Both the position numbers and the translations under genes were made by a program. Under the pieces are notes generated by a model. That model saw only the letters and a list, made by a program, of their open reading frames with translations, did not search any database and was not told the DNA's origin. From Metopolophium dirhodum (Eukaryota > Arthropoda > Insecta > Hemiptera > Aphididae), in NCBI RefSeq assembly GCF_019925205.1, contig NC_083564.1:36804447-36868446 (forward strand): 64,000 bases of DNA, written 5' to 3'. This document shows, one piece after another, positions 50,333 to 62,079 of the stretch (its first letter is position 1; each line of letters opens with the position of its first letter).

Positions 50333-50393
50333 TCGTAAACGTAGCTAGAGTGCCGCCATCGCCGAAGAAACAGCTATCTTCATCCAACTTTAT
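50333..50393 (-). other. Exon-like island 3 (unidentified)
   Basis: A 61-base segment between GATGATTAG and the strong donor ACGA|GTAAGTTTG reads IKLDEDSCFFGDGGTLATFT in the only open phase. It ends in phase 1, which is compatible with island 2 beginning with two bases. The flanking donor region GTAAGTTTGTTTTCATATT is very like that of island 2. No family recognised. Confidence 0.2.
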
Positions 50394-51490
50394 CTAATCA
50401 TCTCACTCCGATGAGCTGAAACTTGAAAGTATCGAAATATTTTATGAAAATAACCTGATCAAACGAAATTTGCGAGTTTGAGTTACAACTTATACAGTTT
50501 AACGAACTGTCCGTTTATATTAGTGGCTTATTATTATTTTGTTCACTGAAATCAAAATATACAATATATTATATTTATAATACAATAGTATTGCTGAAAT
50601 TATTAGAATTGTTAACCGTCGCCGACGAATTTCGACAATTGACGATTGCCATAGATATCATAAAATATATTATTTACTATGATAAATCCAAAGAACTTAT
50701 ATATAATTATATAAATACTCAGTAAACCTATACGGTATATTTATAAATCGTATGTTCTTTTACAGAAATCTTTGTGATCTGCAATGCACCTATTCTGGTT
50801 TTCTATTTCAATTATAGTTCGCATGCCAAATTTAACTATACAAACTGGTCCGTAAGTTTATAGACATTCTAATACATTCTCCCGCCAGTGCCAATAGACA
50901 AAGTGTTTGAGAAGTTATATTATTTTGGTACCTAATTAATTTACAATATGAATTATTATAAGTTACCTATGTAGGTACTTGTCCAAAACTCGACTACCTG
51001 CAAATCTTTGGTTTTTATGGTATAGCCTTACGAAGTTCACGATTTTCGGTGTTTTACGCACCCGTACAACGCTTAAAATTTACCGAGCTTAAGTATTACA
51101 AATTAATTTTTTTTTAATCTAGGTAAATCAACGTTTTAAAATTGATGATGCAAAAATAATTCTGACACCCACCCATGGTGGTTTTACATAACAAGTCGAT
51201 GGATGTTTTTGATTTTAATTGTTCGAGCAAGCGCAGTGTGGTATACCGGGTATATATGAAAATACCAAAAATTTCAATTAGTTATAATACATATAACTTA
51301 AAAATAAGACTGACCACCAAGTTCGTTGTTACTTGTGATATATACATATGCTTATTTTAAAAATATTATTCGTGGGTAATTGAAACGTCTAAAATATATT
51401 ATCATATACAAATAATAATAATTCAACTTAACCGGCTACGGTATTAATAATATATTTTAATAATATCAATATAAATATAGTATACAATAT
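50394..51490. other. AT-rich stretch, no gene recognised
   Basis: Small CpG patches occur at 50615-50650 and 50980-51080. The latter has a minus-strand frame ending at CAG|GTAGTC, too weak to call. Confidence 0.4.
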
Positions 51491-51494
51491 CCTA

Positions 51495-53200
51495 GGCTGA
51501 CAAATCATCTCCACTTAAAATTATTTTTCGTATACTATGATATTACATCATTGAATTCAAATTTAACACTATTCATAACAGTCACCCACTTGTAACTTAC
51601 TGTTCAGCAGAGTCACTTACAATTTTTTTTTTTTAGATTCTGAGGGCTGATCTCTGGTCAGGTGACACTACTGAGGGTCTTCCTATTCGAATATTTTATA
51701 ATGTTATATAAACTTTGTCATCATACTTACTGATTATTGTAAAATAGATTGTAAATATATTTTTCTAAATGAAAAAATAAGATTCTGAGGGAAGCGTGAA
51801 TGTATTGATTTTACAATGATGTGTGTTTTTTTTTATTTTTTTTTTGTGTCCGTCATCACCTTTTAGGACAGTAAAAGTGCTTGAATTTTCATTAACAGTA
51901 ACTTTTCTGAAAGGAAAGTGAATCTAGTTGGTACTATGGGGGGTCAAAAGTAAAATTTTCCCAGTAGTTTTCGAAAGCGACGTGAAAAACAAAAGGAAAC
52001 CGGGAATTTTTTACGCAAAGTCCGTTTTCGAGAAAATCGATTTTGGTTTTTGGTGCAACTCTAAAACAAGTGTCCGTAGGTACATTAAATTTTTTACTGA
52101 ATGCTTATATCAGCATTTTCTATACACCATAACATTTTCCAAATATTTTGACTTATTTTGAGCTGTTTACGGACATTGTCAGTTTTCAATTTTTTTAGTT
52201 TTTTTTTCTATAAATATCAATAAAATTTTATCTGTTGAGTAAAAAAGCTTGAAAATTTAATAGAAGGCTCCTAAGTTATTGTTTCAAAGGCAGATGAAAA
52301 AAATTAAAAATCCTTAGTCACAGTTTTTATTTATAAGCATTTAAAGTTCAAATTTTGACAAAATACTGAAAAATCACGAAAATTAGCAAATTATTTTGAG
52401 TTGAGAATTCATAAAAAATTTTCTTTTTAAATTTAAGATTTGAAAATGTAATATAAGATTACTCATAAGTTTGTCTACCTTTATCAAAAAAAAAATGTCT
52501 ACAAGAAAGTCAAATTAAATTTTTATGAGCGTTTGAAATTCATATTTTTACAACATTTGATATTCACTCGATTTCTCATGTAACGATTTTCTTATTTTGT
52601 TGTAATTAAAAAACGTATGACTGTAGATACTTGAAAATTTCACTGAATGATTATATTAGCATTTTCTATACACCATAAAATTTTGAAAATATTTTGACTC
52701 TTTTTGAGCTGTTTACGGACATAGTCAGTTTTAAATTATTTTAGTTTTTTTTTCTACAAATATCAATAAAATTTTATTTGTTGGGTGAAAAGCGTGAAAA
52801 TTTAATATAAGGCTGCTGATATATCGTTCTAGTGCAGTTAAAAAATATTAAAAATACATAGGCTCAATTTTTATTATAAGCATTTAAAGTTCAAATGTTG
52901 ACAACATTTATCAAATTTATAATTTAATAATTATTTTGTAGTTAAAAATTTATAAAATGTTCAACTTTTGTAGCTAAGGATTAAAAATTTAAAACAAGGT
53001 TCCACGTTAATAGGTTATATATAAATTACTTTATTCACTATAATATCATCAAATATACTTGGTAATATCATAGGCTGACGGACCGTTTACGCTCAGAATC
53101 GTTTTTCTTATACAATGATATTATATCATTGAATTCAAATTTAACACCATCCATTACAGTGACCCACTTGTGACCTACTGTACAGCAGAGCAACATCCAC
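51495..53200. repeat. Composite dispersed repeat with two nested direct repeats
   Basis: A segment of about 125 bp (ATGATATTACATCATTGAAT ... CAGCAGAG) at 51495-51622 recurs at 53072-53197, 1,578 bp apart. Between them, GATTCTGAG occurs at 51636 and 51781 and inverted at 53092, which suggests element ends. Inside, a block with GCATTTTCTATACACCATAA (52113 and 52659) is directly repeated with a period of 546 bp over about 350 bases. No coding capacity is seen. It looks like a non-autonomous, AT-rich mobile repeat family. Confidence 0.65.
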
Positions 53201-53542
53201 TTACCCACCTTTTTTTAATTGACCTCCCTTTTTATTTAATTCCTGATAAACGAGTTTTGGATAAGTACCTACCTACATAATAGGTACCTGTCCTACCTAT
53301 ATTAATTAAAAACTATTTTTAACACGACGTATTTACTTATTATTTTTGTCTTTTAGTTTATCTAATTTTGTATGATTAAAATATGTTTCCTTTATACCCA
53401 AATAATTTTTAAGTACCTACAAATAATATAGAACTCAATTTTATTTTAACAATAAATACTTTTATTAATACAGTGTTGACTTTGTAGATGGGTAGTAATA
53501 AATTAACTGTACATTCAGGATTACATGCATTCAGGTGAATAA

Positions 53543-53721
53543 TTATAACTTATAAGATTGCAATGATAGATGTAAGATGTTAGATGTAAGATGTAAGATG
53601 TATTGTTGATTCATCAATACGATGCTGGGTGGACTTGAGGACATCCCATGTTCAGCGACCGGCGTCGACCCGTTTTGTGGAACAGCGGAAACTTCGTACA
53701 GCTGACTGTTCGACAAAGACA
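53543..53721 (-). other. Exon-like island 4 (unidentified)
   Basis: After an acceptor-like TATTACAG at 53722 one phase reads SLSNSQLYEVSAVPQNGSTP and continues to a stop at 53543; another phase reads VFVEQSAVRSFRCSTKRVDA and stops after 22 residues. The latter phase would join a donor-like SSD-AG|GTACGC within island 5. The 3' part overlaps a (TAAGATG)n microsatellite. Not recognised. Confidence 0.2.
53571..53600. repeat. Seven-base tandem repeat (TAAGATG)n
   Basis: About four imperfect copies of TAAGATG/TTAGATG in a row. Confidence 0.8.
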
Positions 53722-53824
53722 CTGTAATATTATTTGAAAAATATTATTTCTACTTAATCGTAATAACTGGGTATAATGAGTTTAATATTTATTATATTAT
53801 AATAAATATTAAGTACCTATATTA

Positions 53825-54061
53825 TTAGCTTCTAATAATTGGGATGTCATTTTTGTACATATTGATCCGGACAAAATGATTCTGGCCCAGCGCTATGCCA
53901 CGATTTATGGCGTACCTATCCGATGAAATTGTTGGAGACTCCTTCAAACTGGGCAATCTGATAAACGGTGACGTGATCGTTACTTCGCGGCCATCATAGG
54001 GTAGACCAGAATACACAAAAATGTAGGTCATCGGGCTGTCGGCTGTATGTATTATCAAGTC
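53825..54061 (-). other. Exon-like island 5 (unidentified)
   Basis: A 78-codon minus-strand frame begins directly at an acceptor-like CCCACTTCCAG and reads DLIIHTADSPMTYIFVYSGL, then PYDGREVTITSPFIRLPSLK, ending in a stop at 53825. A donor-like GATAG|GTACGC at about 53922 would shorten it to about 46 codons. The composition is clearly more protein-like than neighbouring frames. There is a faint resemblance to the C-terminal part of carboxylesterases, without the catalytic His motif; I do not regard this as an identification. Confidence 0.3.
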
Positions 54062-57000
54062 CTGGAAGTGGGAATTACAATAGCCCCTAAAATGCTGTTA
54101 CACCTCAATCTTAATAAAAACAAAAAATGATTAAAAAATGACAACGGAATTGGCCTACAAATCTGAAAATAAGTTTATGGACGTTGCAGAGGTGACCAGT
54201 AGCCTAACACTGCATATCAGCACCCATTCGCCATCTCTTATCCTCCCCTCCTGGTTTATTGTGTCTCCTGTCCGTCGTATTATTTTTTTTACTTGATATT
54301 TTTAATTGTTAAATTTTTTACTTGTTACTTTGTTATTTTGTTTACTAAATTCATTGTCTTTCCCTTTCTACCCCTTATTTTTGTGTGAATATTAAATATT
54401 ACTTTTTTTCAAAATTTTTCCCCTTTTCGAAATGTTACCTAATTGTTTTGGTTTAATTATAATAAAAATATTTTTCTGAACACATTGTTTCTTATTATCT
54501 TTATATTGATCAGTATACCTACACAATAACTGTTAGTAATCAAGAAAGTGAAATTTCTGATAAAAACCTTTAACTAAGTATTTTGAAGGAAAATCTAAAT
54601 TTAGTTTATATGACCAGACAAACATTTTACGAGTGTTAAAAAAATATAAATTTACCAAACGATTGTGGTAATCTGGTTATTATAGACATCGATCTTTGGT
54701 TTATCGATAAATTACCGTATAAATATATAATTAACTATTGGTAGCACGTAGTTTTAGGTCCATTCTATACGAGCGCAAAATAATAAACTTAGGAAGGGGT
54801 TGCAGGTCGGAGTTTAGGTTTTCCTGAGACATGCCCACGGAAGGGGAACTACCTGTATGAACTAACAATATTATAAAACTGATGGTAAACGTGTCGTATT
54901 CGTATAACATAATTTAATATAATAACATCGCAAACATAAAAACACAAAGTCTAACACATGATACTTAAAGTATATACCCACAAAATACCTATTCCAATTA
55001 CCAAGAACACTTGTCTTGTTGCGTGAAACTATTACGATCATAAGTGGTAAGTGACTACTTAGCAGTAAATTCTAAATAGTGCGAAATTGTAGGTATGTAT
55101 CGACGAAATCAGCGTCGTGCACTTGTATAATCGTATATATACTTACTGGCGTTTTCCTCCGATGAAAAAATGCCAATATAATATTAACTATGGTGGCAGT
55201 ATAAAAATAAAATCTTAAATCACAACGCCCCTACAATATTATATTGCCAGCCAAAAATTACAAGCATGCTCGCTATTCAAGATTAAAAACAACGTGGCTA
55301 TACGTGGATGTGAAGTAGGTAATACATAATTATAGGTCTCAATTCATATCAATTTTATCAAGAAGGGGGTAATTATCTTGTATTCATAAATATTTTTTTA
55401 TAAGTCGTTTACGTCTTTTTACAGTCGTATTTACATCAAATGTCCACGTTTTATATTAGAACAGTTGATTTTTTTAGTTTGATTACTTAGTTATAAAAAT
55501 AATTGTCATTTTAGAATATTAAAAATAAAAAATTTGTAAAAGTAGCAATGTAACGAACTTTGTACGGTCAGTATTAATATTATTTTTTCCTAAAATTATG
55601 AGCTGTCTAAAAATGTTAAGTTTATTGTCATTTTTTAGTATAGATAATATTTTATATTAAACTTTAATATTATAATCTGTGGTATTCTATTGTTAGTAAT
55701 ATTAATATATTATTCACCTCTGAACTGACTAAACCACAGTATATATGAAAATTGATAACATTCTTATCATAGGTGGTTATGTTTGTACAATTTTATGAAA
55801 TATGAAATATTGTGTGTGGCCTTATAAATGTATAATAATATATTTTACTCTTTTGGGGCTCAATCCATATAACTAATAGGTACTCTGCGGTGGGTATATT
55901 ACGTAGATATCGCTCACTGATGAATAAATTCATGACGTATTGGGGAAACAGATTAACAAAACGCGCTCTGGTGGAAACAATTTGTACCTTCAAATTCGGG
56001 GTGTTTAGATATAGTTTTATATTGGTTATTTCACTTATTATAATAATTGAATTTTGGTATCGAAACCTTATACGTTTTTATAGCTAACTGTATACGTTGG
56101 TAAGTACAATTTCTACTAATATTATCAAATACATTCAAATACACTTCACTTAAAGGAAAATAAATGCGAAATGTCGGGAAAATACATACAATCTCCCGAC
56201 TCCATGTAGGGGGCGACCCGCCTAACCATCAGTACGATAGGCGTCGACAGCGCTCCCAGTGTTAATCTGTCTTCCAATAGGTAGCTGATATCCAACTTTT
56301 AGAGCAATATTACTCTATGGTGTATACAAGGTGTATAATAGAATAACATGACAAATGAAATCATTTTTGTTCTAATCAGTTTTTAATATTTTTTTACAAG
56401 TACAAGTACAATGTAATTTTAATTTTAATTTTTTAATTCAGAAAATAAACAATTTTAAATTTTTTACAATTTTTTTTGAGAAATTTCAAAATAGCCAACT
56501 TGTAAATCAGATGTTTGATGGTAAAAAAGTTTATTCAAGTCCTGATTTAAGTCAAATAGTTTATTTTTTTAAATATCAATATTTTTTTGGAGTAAATGTA
56601 TTTTGAAATGACAGTAGTAAAATATGTATTTTATCGGAATTCTCATTCAAATATTCTGCTTTGAAATTTTAAATTAAAAATGTATCCAGTCATTCAAAAA
56701 GTTAAAACTAACAAAAACAATAACAATAATTATATATTTTTAAAAAAAAAAACATTGTTATATAATGATTTAGAATTGTGTAAACTGTATATTGAATTAT
56801 CCGATTGCGAATTATGTTATGTGTGCGCAGGTTACGTTTTCGACTAATAATATTATATATTGTATTTAGAATTTATACTGTGTGCTTTTAAAATGTAGTA
56901 TGGATCTTGTATTTAAATTGAACCTAAATACTATAAATTATATTTTATACTAAATTATTATTATTATTAATTATTAGTCTTGAAGTTATAATAATGTCTG

Positions 57001-57780
57001 CTTCGATTGCTAAAGCCATTAACATTACATTTTATATACATTGCTTAAAATGTATGAAGATGATAAAAAAAAATAAGTTTTAAATTGAATATTTAGATAT
57101 TTATGTAGGTACTTACGCCTTTGAGTGCCAAATTAATTTTCACCAGGAGCACCTTCTGGACCGAATTTTTTTTTTGTATTTTATTATTTTATTATTTTTA
57201 TGGATTACATAATAATATAGTAACAAAAAAAAAAGAATGCGATAATTAGCGGTTTGAATAATAATTATTATTTACGTACGTCTCAAACAAACAAAAGTTA
57301 AACATAACGACAACGTAATACGTGGTAATATGACGGTGTAATTATGATATTATAAATTAATAAAAAAATAATATTTTGGTAGACCATGGAAAAATGAAAA
57401 TATTAATTCACTTATAACTGTTTTGGTATTATTCCGATATATTTTCTATATTCGTCTTTGAATTTATGATATTATACTGGACGGTATATCATACAGATAT
57501 ATACTACTATAATATTATAGTATACATCTGTGCCCTTTGGTATAGTGTTGATAACAGCTGTTGTTGAATTTAAAAGAGCAAAGATGCATAAATATATTAT
57601 ACGCGTCAATGGACGCAATTATTATTACAATTTTAATTTTTTTTGCCACGATTTTTCGACATATCACATTATAGTATATATAATAAGTTGTAACACTCTA
57701 GATCATAATTAATATTGTATGCTTATATGAGTTATAATTCACGTAATAATAATATGTTTTCTTTCTATTTGGTAGTACAT
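54062..57780. other. AT-rich stretch with weak exon-like frames
   Basis: Minus-strand frames at about 56165-56300 (reading EDRLTLGALSTPIVLMV) and 55793-56025 (reading KVQIVSTRARFVNLFPQYV) look somewhat protein-like; the latter is also open on the plus strand. Neither is recognised and splice borders are uncertain. The rest is AT-rich with T- and A-runs. Confidence 0.35.
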
Positions 57781-57814
57781 ATTTGATTTGGACACGGGTT
57801 AGGCTGATCTGTCG

Positions 57815-58520
57815 TTGCCGACTTTTGATGTGATGTATAATATATTTGTTTCGTGATCAAATCGCATAGTGCCGCGCTTTTTGTGGAACTGCCAGTTGCC
57901 ACGTCGCTTATTACCCCGTTCAGTTTCACCGTCACTTCCGTCAGCTCCTCCGCGATCATCTTCGACTCGGTATTGTCACCATCTCCGGTTCCGACACCAA
58001 CTCTGGCACGCGCACCTCGATCTGCAGGCTTTCTCGTCCGGCCGCTTGCCCCCGACCACAGCAGAACAAACACCGTCATCGCTCAAGGGCGGACAAGTGC
58101 AGCATTTCCATTACATAATATTAATATTATATTATGCTTTCGGTGTTCCTCCGGCGGCGGCTGATGTCCAATCTCGTCCTTGTTGATTCTGATCATTTTC
58201 TACAGCTGCTGCAAGTGCCGCCGCTTCATGCCATATTTTTTTTTATCCATCTCCACCGTCGAGCTCGCATCCTCTTGCTCCGCCGGCCGATTTGCGTTCG
58301 GCCGCATATGTTCTACTGTTGTAGTACACAGCCCTAAGCCGTCGTCGCGGCCCGACAAGAACGTGGCCCGCGGTCACCGCGTATCCTGCAGGGGATCGGC
58401 CCCATAGCGTCCGGGTCCGACAGCCCGCCGCTAGTCCTCTCTTTGTCCTTGTTGCAGTATTTCTCGTTGTATAGGCGCCACTCCAGTTCCACGGAATGGA
58501 CATTCCCCGATGATCTATAT
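57815..58520 (-). pseudogene. Frameshifted, GC-rich pseudogene-like coding relic (unidentified)
   Basis: This is a CpG-rich block whose minus strand gives protein-like peptides in successive but different frames. From the 5' side: VELEWRLYNEKYCNKDKERT; then TTVEHMRPNANRPAEQEDAS, VEMDKKKYGMKRRHLQQL, a stop, and KMIRINKDEIGHQPPPEEHR; then QAAGRESLQIEVRVPELVSE; then SKMIAEELTEVTVKLNGVIS with DVATGSSTKSAALCDLITKQ. At least three frame changes and one internal stop separate them. This pattern fits a decayed intron-less gene copy or a decayed gene. I do not recognise the parent protein. No poly-A tail or target duplication is evident. Alternatively, these are pieces of real exons separated by very short introns. 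Confidence 0.45.
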
Positions 58521-58559
58521 CTAACTAAACCAGCGTTTCTGTTCAAGTTTGTCCAGTAT

Positions 58560-61500
58560 TTGCTTTAATTTTAAAAACTTTAAAAACAAAATAAACAAAT
58601 CTCGTTACTATATGGTCCAAATATATTATCAACTTCTTTAAAATGAACAATAAATTATTTAAAAAAATGTATTAACTATAATAAATTAATTTTTAATAAC
58701 ATATCATAATATGTAGATATACACATACCTACAGATGTCATTACTTAATTATATTTATGATGTCCTTTATTTCTGGATTTAGGCATAAGGTATTCCTTAA
58801 TCAATTGAACAAATTAATAATGAAACCTAGGTAATAAAATAAAGGAATGTATTAATAAAAATTGTGTTAGTTAAAATGTTTAATTCAAAAAGTTTTCAAC
58901 TTTGTGTTGTATACGTTATTGTGTTTATTTTAAATGCACACAAGGGTTACCCACAAATCGTGCCTACTCATTTAAAAAATAAGTTTAATTTAAATCTAAC
59001 GTCCGAAAATTTTTAATTGGGTAACATTAAAAACAAGAGTACGTTATTATTCACGGTTAATTTCGTTGAATACAATTAAATATATAGCTAACAATTGTTT
59101 AAACGTGGGAACTTTGGATTGACCCACTTAGCATTTTTTGTTTGTTTTGGAAATGTTATTATTTTTAAAATACCTACACCTCCTAATGTCTTCTACCTAC
59201 TGAATGTACGATGGTGAAATTAGAATTTGACAATCATGATCATTTTTAAAGTGACGATAAAAAAAAAAGTCAAATTTTGCTTTCACTCGACTTCAGTAAA
59301 CAGCTACTTATTTATTTATTTATTTTTTAAATACATTTTAAATTCATCATTAGTAAATATTCTGTTTCCAAAAATCGCGGGCGTAATGCGACTGTGTTGA
59401 TAATAATAATAAAAATCGGTGAAATTAAAATGGCAATGCGTTTGTATACAAAGAAGTAAGGACTATGGCAATACAAAACCTTTGTAATATTGGTACGTGT
59501 TTAATTTCACCATTGTATTCAGTGTCTTGAAATACGTGTTTGAAGGAAAGTTGAGTGTTGATATAGGTATACCTATACACTATATATAGTGACTATAATA
59601 CGTATATATAATGTAAAAAACCTACCTTTATTACCGCGGTAGTTTAATAATTTACACATTCGGTAAATCGTTTATTTCTCTAAAAGCAAGCAATTGCTAT
59701 TAAACGCAGCAATGCATACATAGGTAGGTACCAAACACCGCCACCACTCGTTGACCTAAATCGTCTAGAAACCTAGTGGGATGTCGGACGGTGTTAGCTT
59801 TGCATATTATACTATATCATTCAACGTTCTGCGGTCCGATGATAACATCGGTAGGTATATAAAAAAAAACCGCTTGTCCACCGCGGGAACGTTAAGGCTC
59901 GCGAAATAACCATAATAATATTATATATTATTATTATATTATGGTTAATGAATAATGAGTCGAGTGTGTGTGTACTTTGTCCCGCGCCAGAGCGTGAATA
60001 TCGTATTACCCGTCGTAAAAAAATCATCGTATAACGTAGTTAATGAATTACCATATTTTTTTTCTCGTATAATTAAACTTTAAAAAATTATTATTACTGC
60101 CAAAACGAAACTTATATACCCCGGGAATGATTTGTTACCGGATCCACGTTTATATTCCTAACCACGCACCTATATCTATGCGACGACGATGCAACAACTA
60201 TCCTACCTAAACCCATATATATTATATTATTATTATTATACGCACTGCACCGTTTCATAGCTGGACCGTTTCATATATCACCGCGGACGACTTTCGTTAT
60301 CTATTTCTAACCACTGCGGTTAATGGCGCTTTTAAATCGTACATTTTTTTCATTTTTTTTTTTTTAAGTACACCCGTACCTAACCGTAAAACGTATATAA
60401 AACGCCGAAACACATAGTTTTGTAGCTCGGTATCGTGTTTTTATATCGACCGTCATCTCCAGCTACGTGAGCTGTTCATATAGCTGTTTGAAATAAGAAA
60501 ATAATAATAATCGGTGTTCCACATATTAATATATTATAATGCATAACATTATTACTAACGTTAATTAAATAGGCGTGTAACTCGGAGTAAGTACGTTGCA
60601 TATTAGACTACCTAGTTATTAAACTTGCGTGCGTGCATATTACATAAATTACTAGCCATATTACTTGAATCCACCGAGTCAAAATTAATCTATCAATCTA
60701 CCGTTTTCTGTTTTGTTCCGGTTGAAATATATAATATCATAATACAATACCTGTGAAAACCTCGTCAAAATCGGTTCATCCGTTTCGAAGCCTTTACAAT
60801 CCCGGACAAACATACATACAGACAGACAAACAAATAATATGACGTATCTATGCGTATATCATGTAATATTACATTTAGTTGTGTGCATTTAAAGTTTGAA
60901 TGATTTGTATTTTTGGTACGCAAGACGAATAACAAAATTTTTCAAATAAGTGCCATATGAATACTGTATAATTGCAAAAGAGTCAATTTCAAAGCTATGT
61001 ATGCGATAAATAATGTTTTTTGTTACGCTGTTAAGTGTTAGTAGAATGCACTATGTACGTACACATTTTTAAGCGTGCATTTATGTGTTTTTATGCCTAC
61101 CCTAAAACAGGAGACATAACGACATATTATAATTTGACGCGCGAGAAAAGTAAGGTTTTTCCAAATTAATTCCGGCTACCTATAGAAATTTTCCGTAGAG
61201 AATTTATTTATCGTCATCACGAATTATAACTATTTTCTTTTCTGTGACCATACACGGCACATAATGTCATAATTGTCTTTATGTTTAAAAATATTTACTA
61301 TAATATAATATAGGTATTAATATATGAACAATGAAATTAAACTAAGAATGCAAACCAATAAAAGAGCACAGCCAATAAATGCTTCTATAAAAGAGACGTT
61401 TTCTTTTGTTTCGATGGACGAAAGAGAAACATCCTGCACAATATTTGCGTCTCGTTGTAGCGTATATACAATATTATGTATGTAATACTAATAGGTACAT
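58560..61500. other. Non-coding stretch
   Basis: AT-rich with CpG patches at about 59720-59790, 59870-59900 and 60240-60320. A stretch at 60757-60838 (AAAATCGGTTCATCCGTTTC ... ACATACATACAGACAGACAA) resembles the 3' end found on many insect non-LTR retrotransposons or their short derivatives, with a simple-repeat tail. No gene recognised. Confidence 0.45.
60757..60838 (+). repeat. Retroelement-like 3' tail
   Basis: CTCGTCAAAATCGGTTCATC followed by CGTTTCGAAG and, after a short gap, an ACATACATACAGACAGACAAACAA-type simple tail split over 60817-60834. Similar AAAATCGGTTCAnCCGTTT-plus-tail sequences are widespread in insect genomes. The element body upstream was not recognised. Confidence 0.4.
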
Positions 61501-61516
61501 CAGTCATCAAAAAAAG

Positions 61517-61815
61517 AAACGAAGAAAAAATCGCAATTTTCGAAAGGTAAATATTGAGAAAATATATGAGCCAGCAAATGTAGCTTCAGACATTTTTAAG
61601 AGAAGGATGAACGATCAATTACAAAGACTAAATATTTTTGAATTAATTAATGGTAAAATTCTAGAATGGATGGGCCACGTGTGACGGGTGGAAGGATGTC
61701 TCATAAGGAAAGTTATTATGGAAAAGCCCAGTGGAAATACTCTTTCCGAAAGAGACCCCTAGGAAAACCGCATCAGAGATGGTCTGACACAGTGAAAAGA
61801 AATTTAATAAGAATA
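61517..61815 (+). pseudogene. LINE reverse-transcriptase C-terminal relic
   Basis: The plus strand reads RNFRKVNIEKIYEPANVASD, then LQRLNIFELINGKILEWMGH, a TGA exactly where the family has tryptophan (GHVW), then RVEGCLIRKVIMEKPSGNTL, and after a one-base frameshift GKPHQRWSDTVKRNL. This order (IYGP..., LxxWAGHVWR, GKRPxGRPRQRW, DLxxI) is the conserved C-terminal tail of many insect LINE ORF2 proteins. One nonsense change and one frameshift make it dead. Only the final part of ORF2 is present. Confidence 0.75.
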
Positions 61816-61921
61816 GATGCCATTTTCGACATCACTGCATCATTATGGCAATTATAATAAATAGTGATCAGTGGAGATGGATGATAGTTAAGGCAAAAGA
61901 ATCGTAAAAAAAGGTCAGTCT

Positions 61922-62071
61922 CAGTGGCGTCATGGCCCCTCCAATTGGCCGTATCAAAACATATTGAAACAACATAAAAATAAATTATTATTTTTAATTT
62001 TAGAGTATTTTTTAAAAATATTTTGGTTTTATACGCCCCCCCTCCATTTTTAAATTCTGGCTACGCCACTG
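61922..62071. mobile_element. hAT-type MITE, 150 bp
   Basis: The ends are CAGTGGCGTCATGG and, inverted from the right, CAGTGGCGTAGCC, sharing the first nine bases. The flanking octamers GTCAGTCT (61914-61921) and GTCGGTCT (62072-62079) match at seven of eight bases, as for an older hAT insertion. The interior is AT-rich with no coding capacity. It shares its CAGTGGCG terminus with the element at 29645 but not the interior, so the two are different families. Confidence 0.8.
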
Positions 62072-62079
62072 GTCGGTCT

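Noticed and set aside
46576..50393. A bicycle-type aphid effector gene
   Set aside because: Small exons would fit, but no CYxC motif or signal peptide was found in the islands.
55793..56087. Protein-like frames on both strands
   Set aside because: Both strands are open over the same bases and neither peptide is recognised, so the strand and coding status cannot be decided.
53543..56300. Carboxylesterase gene on the minus strand
   Set aside because: A few words (EDRLTL..P.VLMV; a YxFxYxG-like segment) recall the family in the right order, but the HGG, GxSxG and catalytic His motifs are absent.
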